A stretch of DNA of 64,000 nucleotides. It comes from Ligula intestinalis (taxonomy: Eukaryota; Platyhelminthes; Cestoda; Diphyllobothriidea; Diphyllobothriidae). Positions 21,614 through 31,892 of the stretch are shown here, in pieces. The first letter of the stretch is position 1. Every line of letters starts with the position of its first letter. A program made the translations under genes and the position numbers. A model generated the notes under the pieces. The model made no database searches. It saw only the letters and a program-made list of their open reading frames with translations, and was not told the origin of the DNA. The DNA lies in NCBI GenBank assembly GCA_036362985.1, contig JAYGXS010000001.1:76149389-76213388 (forward strand). The letters are read 5' to 3'.

Positions 21614-21663
21614 CTGCTGCAGCAGCAGTAGCAGCAGCAGCGAGGAGGAGGAGGAGGAGGAGG
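21614..21663. repeat. (AGC)n then (GAG)n triplet tract
   Basis: About nine AGC-type triplets followed by about seven GAG triplets. Confidence 0.9.
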
Positions 21664-22096
21664 CGCAAAAAGCCCAGCTGTGTATGCGCACACACACGGA
21701 AACAGAGACCTCCTTTGAAGTCCCAGTCGCCGCATCAAAGGAGCCCAGTCCCGGGGAGGGAATAAGACTTTTCGCAGTACTACAGACGAATACTTCGCCC
21801 TCCGTCTCCCATACGTCCTCGCCTCTCGTGCGCGCGCACACACACTTACACTGACGGGCAAGCACACGCGCACAAAAATGCGTGCAATGTGTGATATGCA
21901 AGTGGCGCCTGTCGGTTACACTTGTCCTCCACCCCGAGGGTTCGTTGACTAAGCCCCGAGGAATTTTGTAGCAGCAGCAGTGGCAGCAACAGGCTCTGGA
22001 AAGGAGCATGTCTTTGGAGCTCGAGGCTCTGCGGAGAGAAGGCACGCGCCTGTGCTAATCAAAAGAAGACTGTTTGAGTAAAAAAATGCCGCCGTA

Positions 22097-22113
22097 CATA
22101 TATATATATATAT
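22097..22113. repeat. (TA)n microsatellite
   Basis: Short uninterrupted TA run, followed 28 bases later by a 12-base G run (22141-22152). Confidence 0.9.
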
Positions 22114-22477
22114 CTTGGGGGGGAAACGAAAAATCCTTAAGGGGGGGGGGGGCACCATCTTCCCTGCAGGCGCACCGCTTATGCAGTGACTTCCACGATT
22201 GATGGACGCCCCACCCCCAGTAATCACTCCACTTAAACTCATCCACATTCCTGCCTGTACGTCGAGCTGTTTTTGAGCTAGCGTTAATTTCTTAGGTTGA
22301 GCGGTTATCTGATCAATATCGAGGCCCTGATAATGGTAAGAGAACGTTCATCCCCCGAGGGCGGACGGCCAAGTAAGACGGGAGCACAAACTATCGACAA
22401 CTCCGAGGGAACTCAAGCTATCGATGTTTACAGTAAGAGTAGTGAAAAGTCGATTCCCAGGTGTGAAGTCAGAGAGG

Positions 22478-22833
22478 GAAAGGGCATTCACCGGGAGCGG
22501 TTTATTTGGTATGTGACGTTTCGGATAGTTATCTCGGCTATCCATCTTCGGAGAGTAAATACTCTGGTTCCTGGCTCTCGCCATATGCCTCTCCTTTCTT
22601 CCGCATGCGTAGTCTACCAATCCAGGCTGTTGGAGTGGCCTGCGGTTACCACCTAGAGACGCGAGCCACACAGAACGGCTCAAACTGCGTTGGTAGACTA
22701 CGCACGCGGAAGAAAGGAGCGGCATTTAGCGAGAGCCAGGAGTCAAAGTATTCCCTTTCTGAAGATGGATAGACGAGACAACTAGCCGAAGCGTCACATA
22801 CCAAATAAACCGCTCCCGGTGAACGCCCTTTCT
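22478..22833. mobile_element. Foldback element with hammerhead-like arms (new PLE-type family)
   Basis: The left arm (about 22478-22625) is the imperfect reverse complement of the right arm (about 22690-22833). Shared blocks: GGGCATTCACCGGGAGCGGT, TTTATTTGGTATGTGACG, CTGGCTCTCGC, CTCCTTTCTTCCGC and GTAGTCTACCAA. Each arm holds a hammerhead-like core read outward: left on the minus strand GGATAG-loop-CTATCC then GAAACGTC (22553-22512), right on the plus strand CTGAAGA, GGATAG, loop, CTAGCC, GAAGCGTC (22759-22794). The architecture is that of foldbacks A and C but the sequence is a different family. No coding part is seen in the 65-bp centre. Confidence 0.75.
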
Positions 22834-23984
22834 ACTTCTAACTATAGGTGTCTGTTTAGGCAATGCACTGACAGATCAAAACTAGCGAATGATCTTCCGG
22901 GACATAGAATACATAAACCAGAAGACGCATCATCTAGTTGGCAAAGGAGATTGCTAATTGTCTGATCTTTCGGAAAATTTTGCATAATTTTGGCAAGAAA
23001 ATGGGCCCTGTGTCTGTTTTTTCCCTGGGTTCAACTTGCAAATCAATATGTCTCGCAAAATTCGGCGTTTTAAATACGTGGCACAGCATCCAGTTAGAAA
23101 TCTCGGATATGAGTCATTTGGTAGGACCAAGGTGCATAAGGTTCTTCATTACTCAGCAGTCCCCTGTAGCGGAACTCAAAATCTAAAAAGTTATGACTTG
23201 CAGTCATTTTCGACAGTCACTCATGTCACAAAATCTTGATAGGGGGGGGGGTGAATTAGAAGGGACTATCGCTGCCTATACTAAGGTAGTAGTCACACAA
23301 AAAGGGCAATAACTTGTGGCATTTTGGGCGCTGGGTATTGCGACACAGCGTTTCAAAGCTCTCCAGGATTTCACATTCTTGGTGTGTTGCTTTCGGTGAC
23401 ACATTTTGCAGACTAAGATGATCCCCAATGTCATTAATGAATCATTAGGGCAGGCTAATCCCACGTACCATGATTACACTCATGTTGCGGTCCCTTACAA
23501 CTTTGAGGCCATGGCTATGAACCTTTTACGGGTTGCTGTAAACCATGTTGGTCGTATGCATAAACATCTTTAGCCGAATGCCTTCATAGCACCGTGCATA
23601 GAATCATCATTACGATAGGTTAAGTTAATTTTAATCTTATTAATTCCAAAGTCTGGCCTCCTGAATCTCGTCTCTGCCTGCGTCAAGATTCCGCTGTGAA
23701 GTTCTTTTGTTTACATACGTCAGTCAAGTTAATAAGGTCCCTCTCTTATGCATCTTGGCAGGATCAAGTAACCTATAAAGGATTTATTCACTTCTGCTTG
23801 CCGAAACAAGGAAGGATATGCCAAGACTTATGAGCGACAAGTACAGGTTTATTGGAATGACCATGTGTGGATTGTTTGACCTCATTAGCTATTCACACTC
23901 CAACTGCAATTGGGAAGGACCGGAGATTTAAACTTGGGTCCACATTTGCTTACTGTTATCGTTTTAATAAGTTGATCATTAGCT
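22834..23984. other. No gene recognised
   Basis: Nothing recognisable; a 10-base G run lies at 23242-23251. Confidence 0.55.
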
Positions 23985-24240
23985 CATTGCCAACACGAGC
24001 GAACATGCGAGTCCCAGGATGTAATTGAGAAGAAGACGACTCGATCGCTGGGACAATACGTATATTCGCCTGACGTTTCGATATCCATCGTGGATTCGCC
24101 ATTAATAACACAGTCACATAGCAGTAGCAGAGCAATCATCACACCCGAGACCACCACGCGTGATGAAAATTCAACAGTTCATAACCCGCATACTGTTCAA
24201 CAGACTACCAGCCTGCAAGAAGGGAGTAATGACTGTATCC

Positions 24241-24249
24241 TATAAATAC
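24241..24249 (+). promoter_or_regulatory. TATA-like box of the PLE pseudo-LTR, copy C
   Basis: TATAAATAC, 52 nt upstream of the hammerhead-like motif and conserved with the boxes at 2344-2352 and 9091-9099. Likely an RNA polymerase II promoter of the element (inference). Confidence 0.45.
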
Positions 24250-24300
24250 TGCAAACTCCCGTGCATACGCTACCCACATATGCTACTGCTCTCTGACTAT

Positions 24301-24342
24301 GTCTCTTATGACGAATCCGCAATGGATCTCGAAACTTCAGAC
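24301..24342 (+). ncRNA. Hammerhead ribozyme-like motif (PLE family 1, copy C right arm)
   Basis: Order: GTCT (helix I 5'), CTTATGA (core; one change from CUGAUGA), CGAATCC-GCAAT-GGATCTC (helix II with ATCC/GGAT paired), GAAA, CTTC, AGAC (helix I 3'). GTCT and AGAC pair perfectly, where element A has GTCT with AGGC, so the helix is kept through change. ACUU replaces ACGU in the short helix III. Confidence 0.5.
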
Positions 24343-24395
24343 GAATAAAAGTATTGTCCCAGCGATCGAGTCCTCTTCTTTTCATCAACTCATTT

Positions 24396-26865
24396 TCTGT
24401 AGGTCACACTCGGGAACTCTAGCAGAGTGCTCTAAGTCAAAACGTAACGGTCATTCTTTGTTCCGAAATAAAGTCCTATTCATGGACCTTGCCCCCAGTC
24501 ACAGCAAAAAGAGCGCGGTCGTGGTTGACTTATTATTACGTCTGACTCTGAGACAAAGTGAAGCTTCTCATCAACTGCAGTACCTCATAATGTGGTGCTA
24601 GGTTATGGCTGGTTTAATATCGCAAGGGAGAAAAATAATCACAGTTTTAGTCCCCTTTATCCTTCATGGAATTATCTCTGGATTACGAATTTCCCGAAGT
24701 TATGTGAACACCTGTGAACTTTCTAGGCCGGCTGTCTAAGGTACACCGCCCAATCGGAAGACTACTTGCTGTTTTCTGCCGTCCTGGCAAATCGCGCGAA
24801 TAGAGCCCATGCGAGTAGAATTTAAAATAGCGCTTTTGGAGTCAACTTTAGAAGGTACCTAGACCTTTTATTCTAAGGTCAGGATCTAACCTGAATTACG
24901 GAAAGGGTCGTCATATTTTATTCGTAAACCTTATCCAGAACTGTCTCGTTTCGTTTTCAGGACTTCAGCAATGAAAAGAGCGCCATGATTTTCTTCGAGT
25001 TGAAGAAATGGGAAGATTACGGTGGCATAACGCTTATCGACGTTGCATTAAGGAGGCGGGCACGGCTGCCAATTACACAGGGTTTCCCCCATTTCCAGAA
25101 TTCTAAATGTTTAGTTAAAGCAGAATAGTTTAGTCGATATTGTCCTCTGCAAACAGTTTAAGTGCGTAGTTTAAAAAGATATACGAGGATGAGTTGGGCT
25201 GGAGTTCCAAAGGGCATTTGAAAGCGCAAAGTTCTTGTAAACATCTTGTAGACCAAGAAAGGAAAGAACACAGCCTCAAAATCAATAATAATACGCGATG
25301 TGATGCGAAGAAGGTCTCAGGAAGCTAGCCCCCGAACGTTAAAGAAGAGGAAAAAGCTAGCAGCATACACTTCCTCTGCTGAGCAGATTGTAAAACATCG
25401 AATAAAATACAGTAGCTGTGTTGTCTTGTGAAAAGTAACCAAAATTCGGAAATTTGTTTCCGGTCCGAAAAAAATACATAAATAGAGTTGTAATGTTAAC
25501 TACCATTCAGCATAATTGAAGCATATTTCATTCACTTGAGGGTTCCGGCTTTCGAAGGTGTTCCTCTTTGGCAGCTTGCCAAACTAATTACCCAGGGAGT
25601 ACCTATTCTATTGACTTTCCAAGCTCGCATAAGTTTAAGTAAGTACGAACATATTCTTTATTGTAGGCATATGGTGGAAAGTTATGTCTTCCTTAAATTT
25701 TATGCTTAATGAAGGTGTATTTTTCGACTGCAAAAAGGATTCTCCCTACGTGATCTTAAAAAATGTGAGGTGTCTATTCATAAGGCGTCGTATACGTACT
25801 TTCCATAAATGCTGCTAGTACTAGCAAAGTATACACCACAGTCCACATTCATTGTCCACATCATTGTCTTATTAACGAGTATCACAACACAAGAACTTTA
25901 AATTATCAGTATGGAGACGATAATTTATTGTAAGTTTCGTGTATTGCTGCTCCATAACTAGTGATTAGAAATGGTAAAATTCTAAAGATATCTCCACTGA
26001 CCCCACTTGTGATCCGCGTGTCGGCAGCGCCTTATCTGTCGATCAACACGGCTCAGCACACGTGCCGGGGAGGCTATGTCCATCGTACACTGATCAACCT
26101 AGTTACTCTGTGGCGACCCTCCACGTCGGCCCTAGCAACCCGTTCCTCAGTTTTCACGCGACTATGCCTTAACAACACATTCATGGTCTTCTCCTATCCC
26201 CTTCACATTACATTTTATCTAGTGCTCTTGAACCAACCCATCGTAGACCTATTCAACTTGGCATAAAAACATTTAGGGGATAGGCGTTGCGTGCAAACAT
26301 TGCGGTTAAGCCTTCCGTGCAGCCTTTTTGCACAGTCGAGGGTAGTTAGCACATCAATGAGAATCTCTGCCAAACCTCCTGGGCGAACAGCCTGCTCACA
26401 CTAGAAGACTATGTACCACATCGACCGTGAGAGAGCGTGCTCTAGTGAGGCTAAGAATGACTCGTGTTTAACAAGAGTGAGGAAGAGTGTGAAAATGAAA
26501 ATTGTTCATTTGAGTAAAACACAATGTTTACGTGGCAGTTTATCGGATAAAATTCGCCTAAGTGACCTGTGAAGCCACGCTTTACCGTGAAGGTGCACCA
26601 CTTAGTTATGTACTGGTCAAAGGCATAAACCTTCGAGACGATCAGGAGGTGGCCGTTCCAGCAGTCGATAGATATATTCTCAACAGAACATCGTAATGAT
26701 CACTCCTTCTCAGTTCGTATCAGTCAGTATATTTGGAGTAAATAACAGCAGCCCTTAAAAACTTCATTGAAACAGTAAAGGAGTGCATAAAAGTAATTAA
26801 AAGTTCGCTTTATTATATCAAATTGCACAAAATATTTAGAAAATATGAATGGTTGCAGAGGGTAG
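24396..26865. other. No gene recognised
   Basis: AT-rich sequence; the 25961-26266 frame has no recognisable domain. Confidence 0.5.
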
Positions 26866-27450
26866 ACGTTTGCGAAATAGCAGACTTAGTAGCACGCCAC
26901 TGGATACCTTCAAGAATCCGTATGCTTTTCTGAAGTCAAGGCCACCAAGCTTGTACGACTTATTCCAGATGCGGTCGCACGAATGGTCCCTATACTTCTC
27001 CGAAGATATCTAAATTCAAGTAAACAAACCTTCTTCGTATGGTGCTCATAGTCGACATTGCTCTCGCTGTGACTTTGAAGCACTCTGCTGTGACACTTAG
27101 GTCTGATTTGATAAGTATACCAAGGTCTCTTTGCACACTCACGAATTCAAGTGGTTGGTATCCCAAGACATTGTCGTGAGAGTGCACTTCTGCAGCGTCT
27201 TGTTGATAACATTTGCATTACTACAGATTTTTGAGATTAAAGTTCATGCACCAACTCTTGCTCCAAGAGTGCAGCTGGTTTATGTCCTCTTGCAGTATCT
27301 GGGAATCCTTTTCGTCTTTTATAACTCTCCACAGTTTGAGGGCATCTGCGAAGATTACTATGTCAGATTTACCTTCTCGCACTATGTAATTTACTTAGGT
27401 GATGAAAAGGAGCGACCCAAAAACTGACCCTTGTGGAACTCCACTTTTTA
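26866..27450 (-). pseudogene. CR1/Jockey-like LINE reverse transcriptase remnant
   Basis: The minus strand reads, in order: SGVPQGSVFGSLLFIT (RT motif B; usual form SGVPQGSVLGPLLF), REGKSDIVIFADALKLW (motif C, where the catalytic FADD is FADA), DINQLHSWSKSWCMNFN, QRDLGILIKSDLS, then frame-shifted FVRPHLE, VQAWWP and ILEGIQWRATK (the end of the RT/thumb region: FVRPHLEY, QAWSP, LErvQRRATK). Stops, at least one frame change and the lost catalytic aspartate show a dead copy. The 5' two thirds of the RT and the endonuclease were not recognised nearby. Confidence 0.8.
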
Positions 27451-27968
27451 ATGAGCATGCGGTTTAAGCAGCTGCCACTGACACAAACCAGGGTGCATTA
27501 ATGTCACAGGGCAGTGATAATAATGATGGTGTTATGTAGGCTTGCAATGTGTAGGCCTGCGACAGTAGAAGTTCAGCGCCATTGCGGCGGCATATTTCAT
27601 GACATTAAATTTTTCCAGGCGGCATGATCTGTGCTGGTGGAGCCGAGAACGTTCAATTTAACTTTAAGCGCAGGCAGGAGGAGGAGGAGGAGGCTGCGCA
27701 TAAAAATATAGGGCCACTCCTTCACATCCTCATGGTTTACCATTTGACAGTTAAATGGGCACGGTCAATGTCCCGACTAATTTATCTCCTCGTAGCTAAG
27801 GCCTCATCATCAGAAAAGGAGCAGTTCATACTCTGTTTGAAGAAAGACGACTTCCTGAGAAAACATTCATGATGGAGAAAGTTACCCCAGGATTTCTGCG
27901 TTTAGCCCTTCTGCTGTCCGCTCCAGAAACAAAGCATAGGCCACCTGTACCTCATTTACCACCTTCCT
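27451..27968. other. No gene recognised
   Basis: 27451-27480 may be a few more codons of the LINE; the remainder has a short GAG run near 27679 and no recognisable gene. Confidence 0.5.

Positions 27969-28027
<59 letters not shown>
27969..28027. repeat. (CT)n microsatellite, about 58 bp
   Basis: Nearly pure CT repeat with a single CG interruption near its start; the longest dinucleotide tract in the window. Confidence 0.95.
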
Positions 28028-28029
<2 letters not shown>

Positions 28030-28139
28030 GGGCTTCGCTTAATGTGATTGCATCTGCCCTGTACAGAGCCGGTTTGCGGATAATTCTGGCTGTTTCCTTT
28101 CTCTATGACACAGTTAGTCATCTTCAAGTGAAGGAAGAT

Positions 28140-29100
28140 TTCGAACTACAAGATGGACCTTTTGTGTTCCAGTAAACATAGTACGAGGATGGGACCGGAT
28201 GTTATTTCTGCCTGAATATTTTCAATGGTGTCCAGGGGGCATGGTTGGTTGTGTAGATGTCGTGAACTGGATCCATTCAGGGCACATTTTCTGGCCTCTG
28301 CCCCAGTGAAGGCTTGAGCTGCGAACTCCTGAATGGGGCTCTTTAGACAAATGAGGCTGCTATAACATTCACGTGGGCCCAAAAAACTTCATTAAGGACG
28401 TTATCCGGATTTGCGTTTTCATCACCCGCTTGCTGTAACTTTCACTCGTGAATTTAGATAGGGCAATTACGATCTTGCGCTGATTTTACCTGCAGTTTCC
28501 GTCTGGAGGGTTGCACGCAGGTTCGCGAGTATCCAACTGATAATTGTCTTGTGTCAGGAGTAAGAAAGAACAGGTTTGACCTAAACATCATTCCTGAAGG
28601 GGAAACGGTAGCACGTCTGCTGCTAATCTTTGAAGGCAAAACATCTGTCTTACCAGAGTTGGTATAGTGAGGAAGTGGACGCTCTATTGGATTTTATCTC
28701 CCCTGTCTTCCAGTAGTGAACCCGCTTCATACCTACTGGATATGACACTGGGATGTGTGGCTGATTAGCAGTGATGCTCCCATCAGGCGCTGCGCAGACC
28801 TGACTTGTTCCTTCATACTGCATACAACTGACTGCGCACCATCCGTGCGAAATTATTTTGTGCATTATAAAGCAACAATGTTGTGGTGGGTTTTGGATAT
28901 TGACGCAGCTTGGAACATTCACTAATGCGGAATTTGCTCAGAATCACTGTCAAAAATCCCCTTGCGGTGAGATAGTCCACCTGTATTTTGGTTCTTTCGT
29001 AGAAGGCAATCGTAGTTGTTGACTTTGGATGTCCATTGCCTATTAAAACTAAGGCTTGGTTCATGTAGAAGTCACGCATTCCTTCCCCATACACAACCAT
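28140..29100 (-). other. Unassigned, possibly decayed coding sequence
   Basis: Several consecutive minus-strand frames of 61 to 95 codons lie head to tail here (for example 29100-28813, 28922-28650, 28382-28146), with little low-complexity sequence and a composition unlike the AT-rich flanks. One reads VVYGEGMRDFYMNQALVLIG and another QEFAAQAFTGAEARKCALNG. I recognise no family. It may be a frame-broken retroelement body or chance. Confidence 0.25.
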
Positions 29101-29779
29101 ATAACATCAGGGCGTTTCAGTTTCCACTGCGTTGTCACGCGTTACTCAGACGCCACCAGAGGAACGGGTTCCAAAAGGTTAGGATTTCGGCTATTGACTC
29201 TGTGTAGATGACCCACGCTTCTGACAGGGTAAAAGTTTCAAGATTTGTTTTGCGTCCTCGCATTTAGACCCTGTTCGCATGTATCTACAAACACCGTATC
29301 ATTTTATATAACCTGTTAGACAGATAAGTGCATACTTGCATACCTGGAGAACTTCTGAGACCCTGTTACGGTGCGAAGTTTTGGTTTTCACTATTAGTTG
29401 GCTTCTAGGCTAGTGTCAGTTCCAGAAGACAACGGACAGGCCGTATTTGATAGCAGTAGCCTTAACCTACTGTGTTTTCGAGCTTTATGTGACGGAGGTC
29501 CTATCCGTTTTTAATAAACCCATCTTCCTACCGCGTTACTGCCCTTCGACTGTTGTCATCAAACTATTGGATCAAGGCTTCCACTATCAGGCTAGCGCTA
29601 GCCCGTCGCTACTACAAATGCAAGAATAACTAGCTGTAAATGCAGAAAACAAAGTACACTTTATCTTCCAGAACGGCGTAGGTGCTACTGGCTGAAGCCA
29701 GTCGCACTTATTAGGCCCCGGGACGACAAGCAGACGTGCGATGTAGCACTGGTGCTGACTGGCCCCCATTTCGATGACC
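29101..29779. other. No gene recognised
   Basis: Nothing recognisable. Confidence 0.55.
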
Positions 29780-30420
29780 TTCAGGGGTCTGTAGCGTGTT
29801 TTGTATGCCAGTGATCATTGGCGTGGTAGTGCCAACAATGAGTGGCGTGTAGGCGTAGTGTAGCAGTAAACGAAGCTAGCGGAAGGACAGAGCGGACAGG
29901 CGAGGCCCTCGAGACCCCTTTGATGTGGCCCCGTGCACAGCCTTTTGCCCGTACCCGTACCCGCGCACGCTCGCACATCCACCTCGGCGTCTGCACGCTG
30001 CACGCCAGTGACCACATGCGAAGCCGGCGCATGATATCCCCCCCCCTTTCGCTCTCAGTCTTCTAGGCCCCCTCGCTGACTCCGCGATCACAACGGCTGA
30101 TGCCGCCCCGTCCATTGGCAACTCTCGCCCTCCACCAACCTCCGCCTCCCCCTCATCAGACAAGCATGTTTGACATGCCGACACGCGACCTAGGCGTGGG
30201 TGCACATTCACACGCCAGCGAAACCGGGTAACTGTGATGCCTGTGAAGACTGTCATAGCAAGGGGTGGTGGCGAGAAGGGCGGGAAGGGGGGGTGTGAAG
30301 ACGACGACTATGACAATGACAACAAGGGCCGATACACGTAGGCAGGCGATGATTGTAGCGGTGGCGGCAGGACACCGGTCAAAGGAGGACGAATGCTAGT
30401 GGCCACGGCAGCCTATTTGT
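29780..30420. other. GC- and CpG-rich island
   Basis: CpG-dense sequence with CCCGTACCCGTACCCGCGCA and CGCTCGCACATCCACC. It is the closest such island downstream of the Hox4 3' end, about 1.5 kb away. Open frames on both strands are GC-driven and show no domain. Confidence 0.45.
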
Positions 30421-31455
30421 TGCTTAGGTTACTAACTAGGCCCAAGCGATCCCTTAAGAAACGACTTGCCGTTAGGCGAAGCCACCCACTGTCTGGGCTC
30501 GAGTAGGGCATATTAATTGCGACGAGCTTGGCAAGTTTCATTAGCGGAGCACCTGGACGAGCTGGCTGCTCCAAGAGACGTGTCTGTCTCGCTGCATTCC
30601 TTCCTACACCGATATCAGCTTGTCGGCGGCCAAGCAAGAGCGCAGGCAAACGGAAGGTGTGACCAATTTTTGCGCTGACACTTTAATCTTCCACGAGACA
30701 CGCGAACAATATTCGTATCCTGACGTCAAAATGCCAGTAAAAATCTAGGAAATGACCACTAGTCTACTTATATCAGATTTGTGCTCCACCAAGTACTCGG
30801 TGCCTATCGAGTTCAAGCCCGCCTTTTGCTTTAGATTTCGACACGTAGGGAACCGTTGAGCACTCAACCTCGCCAAAGGGGACCAATTATATGATCTGAC
30901 TGAAAATACACCCATGATAAATAAAAACCCTGTCCAGATATACCTTTCATGCTTATCTGTTCTGGTGATGTTACAATTCTGTGTTTTCTGACTTCTTTTT
31001 CCTAATCCCAAATTACTATCTTAAAAGAGATCGAGTGCTATCAAGGTCTGATATTCAGTTGCATATGATAAGTTGTGCGAACAAGCAGTTTGTTATGGCT
31101 GTGCTTTTTAATTTTTCGTCCTCTTTCGTTTTTTTCCTTTCGGAGAGTTTCATTTAGACCATTTTAAATTTATGCGACTTAAGCGGTGGCATTATATCTT
31201 TCTGGTAGGTACGGATACGTTGTATTTGGAGGTCCAGAAACTGAATTATTATCCAATGATAATCGGAATAGTAATTAACTATCCGCTTGGATAAGTTTGC
31301 GTTCAATGGGAGCTGTTATAGCATGTGAAGTAAAAGGACAATTCGGACAGGGTCTCAAAGGATTCCCATAGAAAAGATGAATCTCTCCTTTTTCACATAT
31401 TTTAATCGTTTCAAGAAAATCTTAAACTCGATTCAAAAAAGACTTTCCCGAAAGT
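30421..31455. other. No gene recognised
   Basis: AT-rich sequence downstream of the Hox4 stop codon; may include distal 3' UTR. Confidence 0.5.
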
Positions 31456-31461
31456 TTTATT
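31456..31461 (-). promoter_or_regulatory. Candidate polyadenylation signal for Hox4
   Basis: AATAAA on the minus strand, about 430 nt beyond the Hox4 stop. An ATTAAA lies further downstream near 31402-31407. Such hexamers are common by chance in AT-rich DNA. Confidence 0.3.
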
Positions 31462-31892
31462 TCATATGATATTAGTTTGCAAGACACAGCCATAAACGTC
31501 CGACTCTGCATGATCTACACGTGTATACGAAAATTTGCATATTTTTCTTTGTCTGGGTTATTAAAAAGAGATGTCCTCAAATCCACGGGAAAAAAATTAT
31601 GTCATTGACTGCCTCTGATAAATGCTGGCATTGGCAAAGTGTGGCGAAGCATAGCGCTGATTTGGCGTGAACCTGAAGCACTTGATCAGTGTCTAACGCC
31701 TGCTGCTTTCTTTGGTGTTAGATCCACCTACCTGCGAAGGGGATATATCGGTCAACTTTACGCGCAAGTTTGGCAGGCGGGTCCCTCAGGCATTTAAAAT
31801 GCATCCACTTCCGCAGGTGAATACGCATACAGGAAATACTTGGAAAGTGGGAGGCTGGAACAAATATCTTCTAGAGTTTCATAATTCCAGCT

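Larger units (their letters stand above)
21370..22250. other. GC-rich island with several simple repeats
   Basis: Contains CCGCCGCCACC near 21392, an AGC/GAG triplet tract, CA-rich alternating runs near 21830-21880, a TA run and a 12-base G run. Open frames here are translations of the repeats. No conserved domain seen. Confidence 0.5.
23985..24395. mobile_element. Foldback element C: two inverted PLE family 1 pseudo-LTRs
   Basis: Left arm begins GCGAACATGCGAGTCCCAGG, a GAAGAAGACG tract and ACTCGATCGCTGGGACAAT; the right arm ends with the reverse complement (ATTGTCCCAGCGATCGAGT, GTGTGACCTA not included). The right arm is the longer and contains, on the plus strand, TATAAATAC (24241-24249), TGTGCATACG-type sequence and a hammerhead-like motif (24301-24342). 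The left arm has only the hammerhead region and the purine-rich end. The central sequence near 24160-24240 is shared with element A and with 53600-53700. No protein domain. Confidence 0.75.

Noticed and set aside
21490..22045. Frames of 127-155 codons on the minus strand
   Set aside because: Cross AGC/GAG and CA repeats, low complexity, no domain, and no consistent reading frame.
27969..28027. CRISPR-like or satellite array
   Set aside because: Simple CT microsatellite without spacers; no CRISPR features are expected or seen in this eukaryotic DNA.
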